A stretch of DNA of 64,000 bases from Bacillota bacterium (GTDB lineage Bacteria; Bacillota; Clostridia; Christensenellales; CAG-138), in assembly GCA_023400985.1 (NCBI GenBank), contig JAEXEN010000027.1, positions 1-64,000 on the forward strand. The letters run 5' to 3'. Both the position numbers and the translations under genes were made by a program. The notes under the pieces are model-generated. The model was not told the origin of the DNA. It did not search any database and saw only the letters and a program-made list of their open reading frames with translations. Positions within the stretch are counted from its first letter, which is position 1. Every line of letters starts with the position of its first letter. This document shows, in pieces, positions 26,145-33,943 of the stretch.

Positions 26145-26223
26145 GTTTACCCCCTAAAGACAGGCACCCTCCATTTTCAGAGGTCGCACCCATATTACCT
26201 TAATCATAGGGGGAAAGATGTCG

Positions 26224-26271
26224 AAAAAACCATACAGGGAACCCCTGATTCCGCCCCGGGGAATCCTGTAT
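26224..26271 (-). terminator. Stem-loop with T tract between the regulator and amt
   Basis: Minus strand: ATACAGG...CCCC pairs with GGGG...CCTGTAT across GGCGGAATCA, followed by GGTTTTTTCG. It should end or attenuate the kinase-regulator transcript, so amt likely has its own promoter in the next 80 bases. Confidence 0.6.
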
Positions 26272-26314
26272 CTTTCTTAATCGCATCAAGCCTATGCATC
26301 GCGCGCGGGGGTGC

Positions 26315-26965
26315 CTACGGCTCGATGATATGGTTGCGTACCGCGTAGAGTACGAGATCGGCAATGTTTTTAAGGCCCAGTTTTCGCATGATGTTGGCAC
26401 GGTGCGTTTCCACGGTTTTGACGCTCAGGGTAAGCGTTTCGGAGATATTCCGGTTTGAGCGGCCTTCCGCAAGAAGCTGTAAGACCTCGCGTTCCCGCGA
26501 GGTCAGCGGTTCCGGCTGCTGGCCTTCCTTAAAGCGGAGTTCCTTGACAAGCTCTCCCACAACGAGCCTTGTAACGCTCTGTGAAAGGAACACCTCTCCC
26601 CGGTCTACCGCCTCGATGCAGGCGATCAGCTCCTCAAGGGCGTTGTCTTTTAGAACGTACCCCTTCACGCCGGCGCAAAGCGCGCGCGTAACAAATTCTT
26701 CGGACTTGTGCATGGTGAGCACCACGGTTTTGATCTGCGGCGCCTCCTGTGCGAGCTTCGCGGCCAACTCGATGCCGTTGAGCTGTGGAATGGAGATATC
26801 AAGAACAGCGATAGAAGGCCGCCGCAGCATGATTTTTTCAAAAGCCTCCCGGCCGTCTGCCGCCTCTCCTACCACGCGAATCCCCTCATGCTGCGAGAGC
26901 AGAATCACTAAGGACTCGCGAAGGATTTGGTGATCGTCCGCCAAAAACACGTCAATCGTTTTCAC
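26315..26965 (-). CDS. NarL/LuxR-family response regulator
   Basis: 216 residues, GTG start with GGAGG six bases upstream. Receiver with D10/D11, phosphoacceptor D56 (AVLDISIP) and Lys in VLKDNAL. LuxR helix-turn-helix at about 148-212: LTSREREVLQLLAEGRSNRNI then LSVKTVETHRANIMRKLGL. Its start overlaps the end of the Amt-kinase fusion gene by 14 bases, so the two form one signalling pair. It probably controls the ammonium transporter that follows on the same strand. Confidence 0.93.
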   Translation of the reverse strand: MKTIDVFLADDHQILRESLVILLSQHEGIRVVGEAADGREAFEKIMLRRPSIAVLDISIPQLNGIELAAKLAQEAPQIKTVVLTMHKSEEFVTRALCAGVKGYVLKDNALEELIACIEAVDRGEVFLSQSVTRLVVGELVKELRFKEGQQPEPLTSREREVLQLLAEGRSNRNISETLTLSVKTVETHRANIMRKLGLKNIADLVLYAVRNHIIEP

Positions 26966-28877
26966 AGGGAACCTCCAAAAGAATCATGGTCCCTTTTCCC
27001 CTTGCGCTTTCCACCAAAAGTTTTGCGCCGAGCATATCCGCACGTTCGCGTATGGTCGTAAGCCCGAATCCAGTTTGGGCTTCAGGCTGATCGAACCCCG
27101 CGCCGTTATCGGCGATGCGGATGAGAGCAAGCCTGTCGCCGAGCCGGAGCAAAGCCACCTCGGCCTCATTCGCGCCCGAATGCTTCAGGATATTTGTGAG
27201 GCATTCCTGCACGATACGATAGATGTTGATCTCTTCGGTCTCGTTCCACGACGGAAGGTCGCTCGACACGTTGCATCGGATATCGATGCCGCTAAGCTCC
27301 CTGAGCCTGCCGCATAGACCGTGTATCCCTTGCGTAAGCCCATCCTTTTCCAGCCCCACGGGCCTTAGGTTGCGGATCACATCGCGGGTTTCCGCAATGG
27401 TGCCCTCCATATGCCGGATGATTTTACCGGTCTGCTCGCGGAGTTTTTCGTCGTTTATGCCGTTTTGAAGCAACCCGAGATTGATTTTGAGCGCGACCAG
27501 CGATTGCCCGACACCGTCGTGCAGGTCGCGCGCGATCTTTTCGCGCTCCTTTTCCTGCGTTACCACGAGCATATCTGCCTGACGCCGCAGCATAGCGTTT
27601 TGCTCTTTGATCGTCTCCGAGAGATCCTGCGTCAGGTTTTCATAGTTCTCTTCCTTCAAATAATGCATCCATGAGTAGACGTCGGAAAATTCCACAATAT
27701 TGAGGCCCTTTTTCTCCGCCTGCTCGGAGACGCGAAGCCCCGCGATTTTTTTGATGACCTGAAACATAAGGGTGGCCATACCGAACGACCACGCGAAATT
27801 GATGAGTACGCCCAGCATCTGGACGCCAAGCTGCGCTAAGCGCGAAGGGAGGCTCAATGCTTGCTGCGGGGCGAAGAGCACGCACATTAGCGCGCCGCAG
27901 ACACCGCCAAAGGCATGGATCGGAACGGCGTTAACGGCGTCGTCGATATGCAGGCGAAGCAGCAGCAGGCTTCCAAGCGTAACCACCGCACCTGCGATAA
28001 GCCCCACCAAAATGGACCGCACCGGGTCCAGCATATCCGACCCCGCGGTGATTGCCACAAGCCCGCCCAACGCGCCGTTGAAGATCGCCTCCATCAGACT
28101 CTGGCCTTTTGCCAGCAAGAAGGTGGCAACTACCGCGCCCGCCACGCCCGCACACGCCGCGAGGTTCGTATTGAGGAGGATCTCGCCGATGCGGTCGTCG
28201 AATTTGAGCAGGCTGCCGCCGTTGAAACCGAACCACGCGAACCAGAGAATGAACATTCCGACAGTAGCGAACGGGATATTTGAGCGGCCAAGCCGTTTCG
28301 GCCGGCCGTACTCATCCCACCTGCCTTTGCGCGGGCCAACGGCTATGCTGCCGGCCAACGCCACCCAGCCCGCGGTAGAGTGCACAACGGTCGCACCCGC
28401 ATAATCCATATAGCCGAGCTGAGAAAGGAGTGTCGGTTGAGAAGAATAAATTCCGCCCCACGCCCAATGCCCAAAGACGGGGTAGATCACCGCACCCATG
28501 GCGACGGCGGCGATCACGAGGGATTTCAGACTTGTACGCTCCGACATGCTGCCCGAAAAAATCGTCACGGAGGTTGCGGCAAACATCATTTGGTACAGCG
28601 CGAAGATATAATCGTAGTCTCCGTTCAGCTTCATCAGCATCCAATGCCCGGTGCCGATAAGCCCATATAGGCTGCGACCGAACATAAAGGAAAAACCCAC
28701 AAAATAAAACGCAAGCGAGGCCGCAACAAAGGCGACGATGTTCTCCATCGCAACACTGATCACGTTTTTGGGCTGCACGAACCCAACTTCATAGCAAACG
28801 AACCCCACCTGCATAAAGAACACAAGGCAGGTGCAGATCAACAGCCAAAGATGATCGGCCACATCGATGCCACCCAT
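26952..28877 (-). CDS. Ammonium-transporter-type sensor histidine kinase (Amt-HisKA_3 fusion)
   Basis: 641 residues. Residues 1 to about 400 are a full Amt domain with 11 helices and both pore histidines (AGATVVHSTAGW and NAVPIHAFGGVCGAL). A coiled segment (about 405-450, KEENYENLTQDLSETIKEQ onward) leads to a NarL-type kinase: phosphoacceptor H453 in ARDLHDGVGQS, N box VQECLTNILKHS, G1 ADNGAGFD, G2 GFGLTTIRERADMLG. Amt-kinase fusions are known from a few bacteria, for example anammox Kuenenia, where the Amt part binds ammonium as a sensor. This version carries a HisKA_3 rather than an orthodox HisKA dimerisation domain. Role inferred: reports external ammonium to the coupled regulator. Confidence 0.92.
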   Translation of the reverse strand: MGGIDVADHLWLLICTCLVFFMQVGFVCYEVGFVQPKNVISVAMENIVAFVAASLAFYFVGFSFMFGRSLYGLIGTGHWMLMKLNGDYDYIFALYQMMFAATSVTIFSGSMSERTSLKSLVIAAVAMGAVIYPVFGHWAWGGIYSSQPTLLSQLGYMDYAGATVVHSTAGWVALAGSIAVGPRKGRWDEYGRPKRLGRSNIPFATVGMFILWFAWFGFNGGSLLKFDDRIGEILLNTNLAACAGVAGAVVATFLLAKGQSLMEAIFNGALGGLVAITAGSDMLDPVRSILVGLIAGAVVTLGSLLLLRLHIDDAVNAVPIHAFGGVCGALMCVLFAPQQALSLPSRLAQLGVQMLGVLINFAWSFGMATLMFQVIKKIAGLRVSEQAEKKGLNIVEFSDVYSWMHYLKEENYENLTQDLSETIKEQNAMLRRQADMLVVTQEKEREKIARDLHDGVGQSLVALKINLGLLQNGINDEKLREQTGKIIRHMEGTIAETRDVIRNLRPVGLEKDGLTQGIHGLCGRLRELSGIDIRCNVSSDLPSWNETEEINIYRIVQECLTNILKHSGANEAEVALLRLGDRLALIRIADNGAGFDQPEAQTGFGLTTIRERADMLGAKLLVESARGKGTMILLEVPCEND

Positions 28878-29052
28878 CGCAGTTCACCAGCTTTTCTGTG
28901 CAAACGCTTTTGCATTCGGCCGCTTGATTTTAGGGAAATTGCCGCAAAGTTTCGCTTAGTATACAAAAATCGCCGGACGCTGTCAATCTCCGCGCATGCA
29001 GCCCGGGACAGCTAGAATGTAGGACTACAAAGCGCCACTCCGATAGATCCCC

Positions 29053-29095
29053 GTAAAAAGACGAAGCCTCCGAAAATTGCCTGCTTTCGGGGCTT
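29053..29095 (-). terminator. Terminator of the LUD/FMN-reductase operon
   Basis: Minus strand: AAGCCCCGAAA pairs with TTTCGG-GGCTT (one bulged base) around a nine-base loop, then CGTCTTTTTA. About 75 bases beyond the LUD stop. Confidence 0.7.
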
Positions 29096-29168
29096 GGGAG
29101 CAATAATAAAACGTTTCATCTCAGGAGCGGATGCTTATGATCTGCCAAAGATAAAAGCAGATTTATCC

Positions 29169-29786
29169 TCAGAATCCGTAGTTTCCCTCGATAAAAATGA
29201 CTTTGATCCTATCCTTTTCAAATTGCCCCGTTATTAACACAAAGTCATTGCATATTCGTTGCGTATGGTGACAATCTATACATTTATTTAGTTTGGCGCA
29301 AGGAGTATCTTTTCCCAGACGCTTTGCATCCAAGGGGGCAGCCGTCTGCCGTGCGCGCAGGACAGCCTCACCGAAGGAGTTTACGATCTTGTTCGTTCCG
29401 ACTACGGCAATCACTTGTTTGGGCCCATATAAAATCGGAGCGATACGACTTCCGTTCCCATCGATGTTAAATAGGTTTCCATCCATTGTCACCGCATTGA
29501 TGCCTGTCAAAAAAGTATCGGCGCGAAAATTCTGGAGATATATTTCCCGCTTTTCATCATGTCCCAAGCCGGGTTTGTGTTTATCTAAAAATTTGTAATC
29601 CCGGCACCGCATCAACTCAAATATACCGGTCTGTTCAAGTGTTACGGAATCCCCACAGCCCACCGTTTCGCCTTTCCCGATCAAAGCCCGAATGGTTTCG
29701 TGCAGCTGCGCGGTCGAATGTACATAATATCCGGCCATATTGTTTCTGTTCAGATTGCGAATGGTTCTTTGGACGATATCGCTCAT
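29169..29786 (-). CDS. LUD-domain (LutC/YkgG-like) protein
   Basis: 205 residues from the ATG at 29786. The frame opens further upstream but only to a TTG without a ribosome site, so the exact start is uncertain. Typical single-domain LUD sequence: GKGETVGCGDSVTLEQTGIF, LTGINAVTMDGNLFNIDGNG, VVGTNKIVNSFGEAV and a C-terminal Cys/His cluster (CAKLNKCIDCHHTQRICND). Relatives of LutC take part in lactate oxidation or related electron transfer, but this stand-alone Clostridial form has no proven reaction and no lutA/lutB is present. It is second in an operon with an FMN reductase. Confidence 0.85.
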   Translation of the reverse strand: MSDIVQRTIRNLNRNNMAGYYVHSTAQLHETIRALIGKGETVGCGDSVTLEQTGIFELMRCRDYKFLDKHKPGLGHDEKREIYLQNFRADTFLTGINAVTMDGNLFNIDGNGSRIAPILYGPKQVIAVVGTNKIVNSFGEAVLRARQTAAPLDAKRLGKDTPCAKLNKCIDCHHTQRICNDFVLITGQFEKDRIKVIFIEGNYGF

Positions 29787-29870
29787 GTTTTCTTCGATGA
29801 CAGCTCCTTTATGCAGTTCCTGCCCGGTCAGGTCATGCAAGATGCAAGAAAAAGCGCGGGCGGCAAGCTG

Positions 29871-30512
29871 CTATTTCCCGGCGAGGCGGGCCCCCATCTC
29901 AAACGCCTTCCTGCAATCGACGGGAAACTGTTCCGCTCTGACCTTAGCTTTATGCTCTTCATCGAACATGGAGGCATTGTATTTTGAGTAGTCGTCGAAC
30001 TGATAGGTGTCGTTGCTGACAAGGATTTCGGAAGACCCGCCAAAGCGTTCCAGCAGGGATTTATAGTGGTCGAACAGCGCACTGTAGCCAAGCTTTTCCA
30101 TTGCGTCCGAGGAGACGTTCATAGTATAGATAAATCCGGATGAAAATTTTCCGCGAAACGTGGAGCGGTGGCCGGTGTTATAGGTCATACTCGAAAATAG
30201 CAGGCGCTCAAGGAATGAGAGCATCTCCCCTGTGATATTTGCATAATAGATCGGCGTACCCAGAAGGAGCACATCGCAGCGAGCTATTTTCTCCAGAACG
30301 TCTGTCAGATCGTCCTTCATCGCACAGCGCCCCGGAGCGCCATCCTTCCTCTTGCACGCAAAGCAGCTGGTGCAGCCTTTATATCTCAGGCTGTACAGAT
30401 GCACCAGCTCTGTCTGCGCTCCGGTGGAAGCCGCGCCCTCCAATGCTTTCTGCAGCAGGGTCGCGGTATTCCACTTCCTCCTGGGGCTCCCGTTCACAGC
30501 GATCACGTTCAT
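29871..30512 (-). CDS. Flavodoxin-fold NADPH-dependent FMN reductase family protein
   Basis: 213 residues. The FMN phosphate loop is visible at the start (VNGSPRRKWNTATLL), followed by the Cys-containing segment YKGCTSCFACKRKD (C-x2-C-x2-C) common in iron-sulfur-flavoprotein-like members, and LLGTPIYYANITGEMLSFLERL. It transfers hydride or electrons through FMN; physiological partner unknown. Upstream AAAGGATAGCC ribosome site. The LUD gene follows 84 bases downstream, so the pair may form a small redox module. Confidence 0.85.
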   Translation of the reverse strand: MNVIAVNGSPRRKWNTATLLQKALEGAASTGAQTELVHLYSLRYKGCTSCFACKRKDGAPGRCAMKDDLTDVLEKIARCDVLLLGTPIYYANITGEMLSFLERLLFSSMTYNTGHRSTFRGKFSSGFIYTMNVSSDAMEKLGYSALFDHYKSLLERFGGSSEILVSNDTYQFDDYSKYNASMFDEEHKAKVRAEQFPVDCRKAFEMGARLAGK

Positions 30513-31232
30513 AACAGGCTATCCTTTCAAAGTATCCCGCTTTTACCACCTGTAACGGTAAAAATCGCGGCCTTCTTTCTTCGCAGGGAATTTGCTTTTT
30601 CCAGGACGTATATTTGCCGTACAGCCGACTATATTCAGTATAAAATATAAGAAACGAATCGGCAAGCAAATCGCCGGGATAAAAGAACGGAGCTAAGAGG
30701 ACAGAGGGGCGGTTCCCTCGTCTTTCCGCATGGGCTATACGCGGCATTTTCATACCGCGATCTTCTTGCCTCGTGCTTCATTTTTCATCAGCGAAGAGGC
30801 CTCATCGTTCATTCGAAAAGTCCGGCAATAGTTTTGTTGCTAAACTCATTTATTTGACTCCCAAAGTGCTTCTGCTAGTGAAGTATTAATCGCCATAAAA
30901 ATATGCGGACTATGCCAAAAAGGGTTATCAAAAGAACCTTTCATTCAAGCGGTTAGCCACTTTATCGAAACTATGAAACCTATTTCGTCTTGGAGCGGTA
31001 TGACAATTTGCAAAAGAATGGACGTCTGAGTAAGATCAAAGGGACGTTGACCGGCGAAAAAGATGCACACCTCTTGAAGATACTCTCCTACCTTTCGTAA
31101 AAAGGTTCAGGGTGTTGTGAAAAAGTGTACTCATCTGTAGGAATCCGCTATCTGCCGGTCTATCCAGATGAAGTTATGGCATATGCAAATCATAGAAAAA
31201 TTGAAATTCTTGTGAATATTCTTTAGCGACAT
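30513..31232. other. Gene-poor stretch with decayed coding remnants
   Basis: No intact gene. It holds the flavoprotein promoter region, a copy of the REP-like arm (30706-30725), and at about 30974-31221 open stretches interrupted by stops. One run reads RNYETYFVLERYDNLQKNG then continues to a stop after ILSYLS; after that stop the same frame reads IRYLPVYPDEVMAYANHRK. These look like pieces of a dead gene whose family I cannot name. Confidence 0.45.
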
Positions 31233-31261
31233 TTGACACGTGACAGGGTGTCATATATAAT
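31233..31261 (+). promoter_or_regulatory. Consensus sigma-A promoter of the TetR/chaperone operon
   Basis: TTGACA (31233-31238), exactly 17 bases, TATAAT (31256-31261): a perfect consensus promoter 74 bases ahead of the first gene. Such a strong promoter is expected to be held down by a repressor. Confidence 0.85.
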
Positions 31262-31287
31262 ATAAATTACTTTGCGACGCCCTGTCA
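31234..31287 (+). promoter_or_regulatory. Probable TetR operator overlapping the promoter
   Basis: TGACAC (31234-31239) and GTGTCA (31248-31253) form an inverted repeat across the -35 and spacer, with a second nested pair TGACA-GGG-TGTCA (31241-31253). The octamer TGACAGGG (31241-31248) recurs inverted as CCCTGTCA at 31280-31287, beyond the -10. The TetR gene at 31747 is second in this operon, so autorepression is the simplest reading. Confidence 0.6.
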
Positions 31288-31334
31288 TGTTTTGCAATGC
31301 TCTATTATGTGCAAAACATCGAAGGAGGATGGTA

Positions 31335-31730
31335 ATGAAAGCATGGTTTCAGCGTTTTATGTATGGGCGCTATGGGCAGGATGACTTAAATCGCTTCCTG
31401 TCCATTTTTGCTTTGGTTCTATGCGTCATATCCCTGTTGACGCAGTGGGTGACATTGTACTCTTTGGCAGTGGCATTGATGTTTTTCTCCATATTCCGGA
31501 TGTTTTCCCATAATGCGGAAAAACGGGGACAGGAAAACATTGCGTTTCTGCGCATAAGAGGAAAGGTGGCTGGATTTTTCAGTCGCATTAAAGCCCGGCT
31601 GCGTCAAAGCAAAACCCACCGGTTCTATAAATGCCCCTCCTGCCGACAGCAACTGCGCGTGCCGAAGGGCAAAGGGCGCATTACCGTCCATTGTCCGAAA
31701 TGCCATACATCGTTTGAGAAAAAATCCTGA
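31335..31730 (+). CDS. Membrane protein with C-terminal zinc ribbon
   Basis: 131 residues from MKAWFQRFMYG; GGAGG lies six bases before this ATG and abuts the in-frame ATG at 31329. Two hydrophobic helices (about 20-58), a basic linker, then a zinc ribbon CPSCRQQLRVPKG and CPKCHTSFEKK (two CxxC pairs, about 100-128). Function unknown. First gene of an operon with TetR, DUF5685, J-protein and Hsp70. The soluble ribbon faces the cytoplasm if the topology is in-out-in, and could recruit a partner. Confidence 0.78.
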   Translation: MKAWFQRFMYGRYGQDDLNRFLSIFALVLCVISLLTQWVTLYSLAVALMFFSIFRMFSHNAEKRGQENIAFLRIRGKVAGFFSRIKARLRQSKTHRFYKCPSCRQQLRVPKGKGRITVHCPKCHTSFEKKS

Positions 31731-31746
31731 AACGAGGTTAAGAAGC

Positions 31747-32373
31747 ATGCCTACCAAAACCTTTTTTAATTTGCCAGAGGAGAAAAGACAAAAACTGCTG
31801 GAGGCCATTCACGGAGAATTTTCTCGTGTACCGTTTGATGAAATATCCATCAACCAAATTATCAGAACGGCCGGTATTCCCCGCGGCAGCTTCTACCAAT
31901 ATTTCGAGGGCAAACAGGACATGCTGCAATATCTGCTGGCCGATTACCGGAAGATGCTGGAGCGTCATGCCCTGATGAGCTTGAAGAATAGCGGCGGCGA
32001 TTTGTTTCATCTGTTCCTCGACATTTTTGATTTCACCTACGCGTTTGTCGCCGAGGAAAAGCACAACGCATTCTTCAAAAATGTTTTTTCTGATATTCGC
32101 GTGAATACCGACTTTTTACGCCAGCAGGCCAGCGGGCGCACCTTTGGTGGACTTGCGGCGGAACTTTTACCCTTGATCAATATGGATACACTGAATATTC
32201 GTAGCGACGAAGACTTCGGCAACATGTTGGGAATCCTGTTGCCATTAACCGGAGCGGCCTTCACCAAAGCCTTTTTGGATATATCGAGTTATGAGCACAG
32301 CCGCTCACAGTATACCGCTCAGTTGGAACTACTGAAGCGGGGGCTCCTAAAAGTGAAAGAGGCGGATACGTAA
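31747..32373 (+). CDS. TetR/AcrR-family transcriptional regulator
   Basis: 208 residues from MPTKTFFNLPEEKRQKLL. The N-terminal helix-turn-helix is clear (INQIIRTAGIPRGSFYQYFEGKQDMLQYLL, read as residues 33-62); the C-terminal part is the variable ligand or dimer domain. GAGG is nine bases before the ATG. Its stop shares a base with the next start (TAATG), so it is coupled to the DUF5685 gene. Most likely repressor of its own operon through the palindrome at 31234-31253. Confidence 0.9.
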   Translation: MPTKTFFNLPEEKRQKLLEAIHGEFSRVPFDEISINQIIRTAGIPRGSFYQYFEGKQDMLQYLLADYRKMLERHALMSLKNSGGDLFHLFLDIFDFTYAFVAEEKHNAFFKNVFSDIRVNTDFLRQQASGRTFGGLAAELLPLINMDTLNIRSDEDFGNMLGILLPLTGAAFTKAFLDISSYEHSRSQYTAQLELLKRGLLKVKEADT

Positions 32374-33185
32374 TGTTTGGATACATCGCAGCAAATCCGA
32401 AAGCGCTGTCCAAAGAGGAAAAGTTACGGTACAAGAAATATTACTGCGGGCTGTGCTGCCGGCTGAATACGCAATACGGTAGCATCGGACGGAGCAGCCT
32501 TGCCTACGACATGACCTTTCTGTCCATGCTGCTGTCCTCTTTGTATGAACTGAAGGAAACTGAGGGCATCCATCATTGTATCCTCCATCCAGTTAAGCAT
32601 TGCCCTTATGTGATAACATCAGCCTCCTCCTATGCAGCGGATATGAACATCCTCCTAGCCTATTATCAGTGTCTGGACGACTGGCATGACGACCATAGTC
32701 TGATTGCCCGAGAAAAAAGCATGCGGCTGGGAAAATATCTGCCCCGCATAAAAGAGGAAAATCCCTGTCAGTATGTGGCCATTGCAAGCAGCCTGCGGCG
32801 TCTTGAGGAGATGGAAAAGGCAAATGAGCTGAATCCGGACTTGCCCGCAAACTGCTTCGGGGAGCTCATGGGTGCACTATTCGCCTGGCGTCAGGATGGG
32901 TATGCCGATACGTTGTGGTGTGTAGGCTCATCCCTCGGTCGTTTTATCTATTTGCTGGATGCGGCGAACGACTTAAAGGCTGACATTAAAAAGCAGAGGT
33001 ACAATCCGCTGGTGGCGCTGCTGGAGACGGATTTTGCTCCTATGCTCACCATGGTCATGGCCGAATGCACCGCTGGATTTGAAAGGCTGCCTATCAAGCG
33101 AGACAGGCATATTCTGCAGAATCATCTGTACGCGGGCGTCTGGCAGAAATACCGGGTGCGAAAAGAGAAAGGGACGAACGCATAA
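32373..33185 (+). CDS. DUF5685-family protein
   Basis: 270 residues, apparently soluble and mostly helical. Conserved points: FGYIAANPKALSKEEKLRYKKYYCGLCCRL (read as residues 2-31), with C25, C28 and C29; HHCILHPVKHC; YYQCLDDWHDD; and DAANDLKADIKKQRYNPL. The paired Asp-rich motifs recall helical prenyl-synthase or heme-oxygenase-like folds, but no reaction is known. It is followed one base later by the J-protein, so it may act with the chaperones. Confidence 0.8.
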   Translation: MFGYIAANPKALSKEEKLRYKKYYCGLCCRLNTQYGSIGRSSLAYDMTFLSMLLSSLYELKETEGIHHCILHPVKHCPYVITSASSYAADMNILLAYYQCLDDWHDDHSLIAREKSMRLGKYLPRIKEENPCQYVAIASSLRRLEEMEKANELNPDLPANCFGELMGALFAWRQDGYADTLWCVGSSLGRFIYLLDAANDLKADIKKQRYNPLVALLETDFAPMLTMVMAECTAGFERLPIKRDRHILQNHLYAGVWQKYRVRKEKGTNA

Positions 33186-33186
33186 C

Positions 33187-33903
33187 ATGGACGATCCGTA
33201 TAAGGTATTGGGTGTTAATCCCTCAGCGCCGGAAGAGGAGATTACGAAAGCGTACCGCAGACTGGCCAAGAAATACCATCCCGACCTGAATCCTGGGGAT
33301 AAAATTGCTGAACAGAAGATGCGCCAGATCAACGCGGCCTATGAGCAGATCAAGGCGCAGAAAACCGGCGGCGCTACGTATGAACGGACCGATGGAAGCT
33401 ATGGGCCACAGCGGCACGACCAGCCCGGCGGAGGCTATGCCCACCGCAACGACAACCCTTTTGGCGGCTTTGATTTCGGCGGCTTTGGGGATATATTTGG
33501 CGACATATTCGGCCAGACATGGCAGCAGCAGAGCAATGGACAAGCCGGCTCCCCCACGATACAACAGGCGCGCTTGTATATCCAGACTCGGCAGTATCAG
33601 AGCGCATTGGGTGTGCTCTCTCGGATTCAGGGGCGCGATGCCGAATGGTATTATCTCAGCGCCATCGCCAACGCCGAAACGGGCAACAGGGTAACGGCTT
33701 TGACCCACGCCAAAGAAGCCGTGCGGATGGAGCCTGGCAATATAGAATATCAGCAACTGTTGGACCAGTTCCAGCAGGGCAGCTTTACATACCGGCAGAC
33801 CGGGCAAAGCCAGGGGTTTGACATGAAAAAGATGGGGCGCAGCCTCTTGGGGATGGCACTGGCACAGATGGCCTGCTTTTTCTGCTGCCGCGGCGGCTGT
33901 TGA
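33187..33903 (+). CDS. J-domain (DnaJ-like) co-chaperone
   Basis: 238 residues. J-domain at 1-62 with the essential HPD at 31-33 (KKYHPDLNPGD). A Gly/Phe-rich segment (about 75-115) follows, then a TPR-like helical repeat region (ARLYIQTRQYQSALGVLSRI; AEWYYLSAIANAETG; about 125-195). The protein ends in a Cys-rich tail CFFCCRGGC. It lacks the zinc-finger and C-terminal substrate domains of true DnaJ, so it is a specialised type III J-protein. It should stimulate the Hsp70 encoded 40 bases downstream. The hydrophobic Cys-rich end could anchor it or bind metal. Confidence 0.88.
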   Translation: MDDPYKVLGVNPSAPEEEITKAYRRLAKKYHPDLNPGDKIAEQKMRQINAAYEQIKAQKTGGATYERTDGSYGPQRHDQPGGGYAHRNDNPFGGFDFGGFGDIFGDIFGQTWQQQSNGQAGSPTIQQARLYIQTRQYQSALGVLSRIQGRDAEWYYLSAIANAETGNRVTALTHAKEAVRMEPGNIEYQQLLDQFQQGSFTYRQTGQSQGFDMKKMGRSLLGMALAQMACFFCCRGGC

Positions 33904-33943
33904 GACATCATGAAAAAAGCGATGAATAGCGGAGGACACAGAG

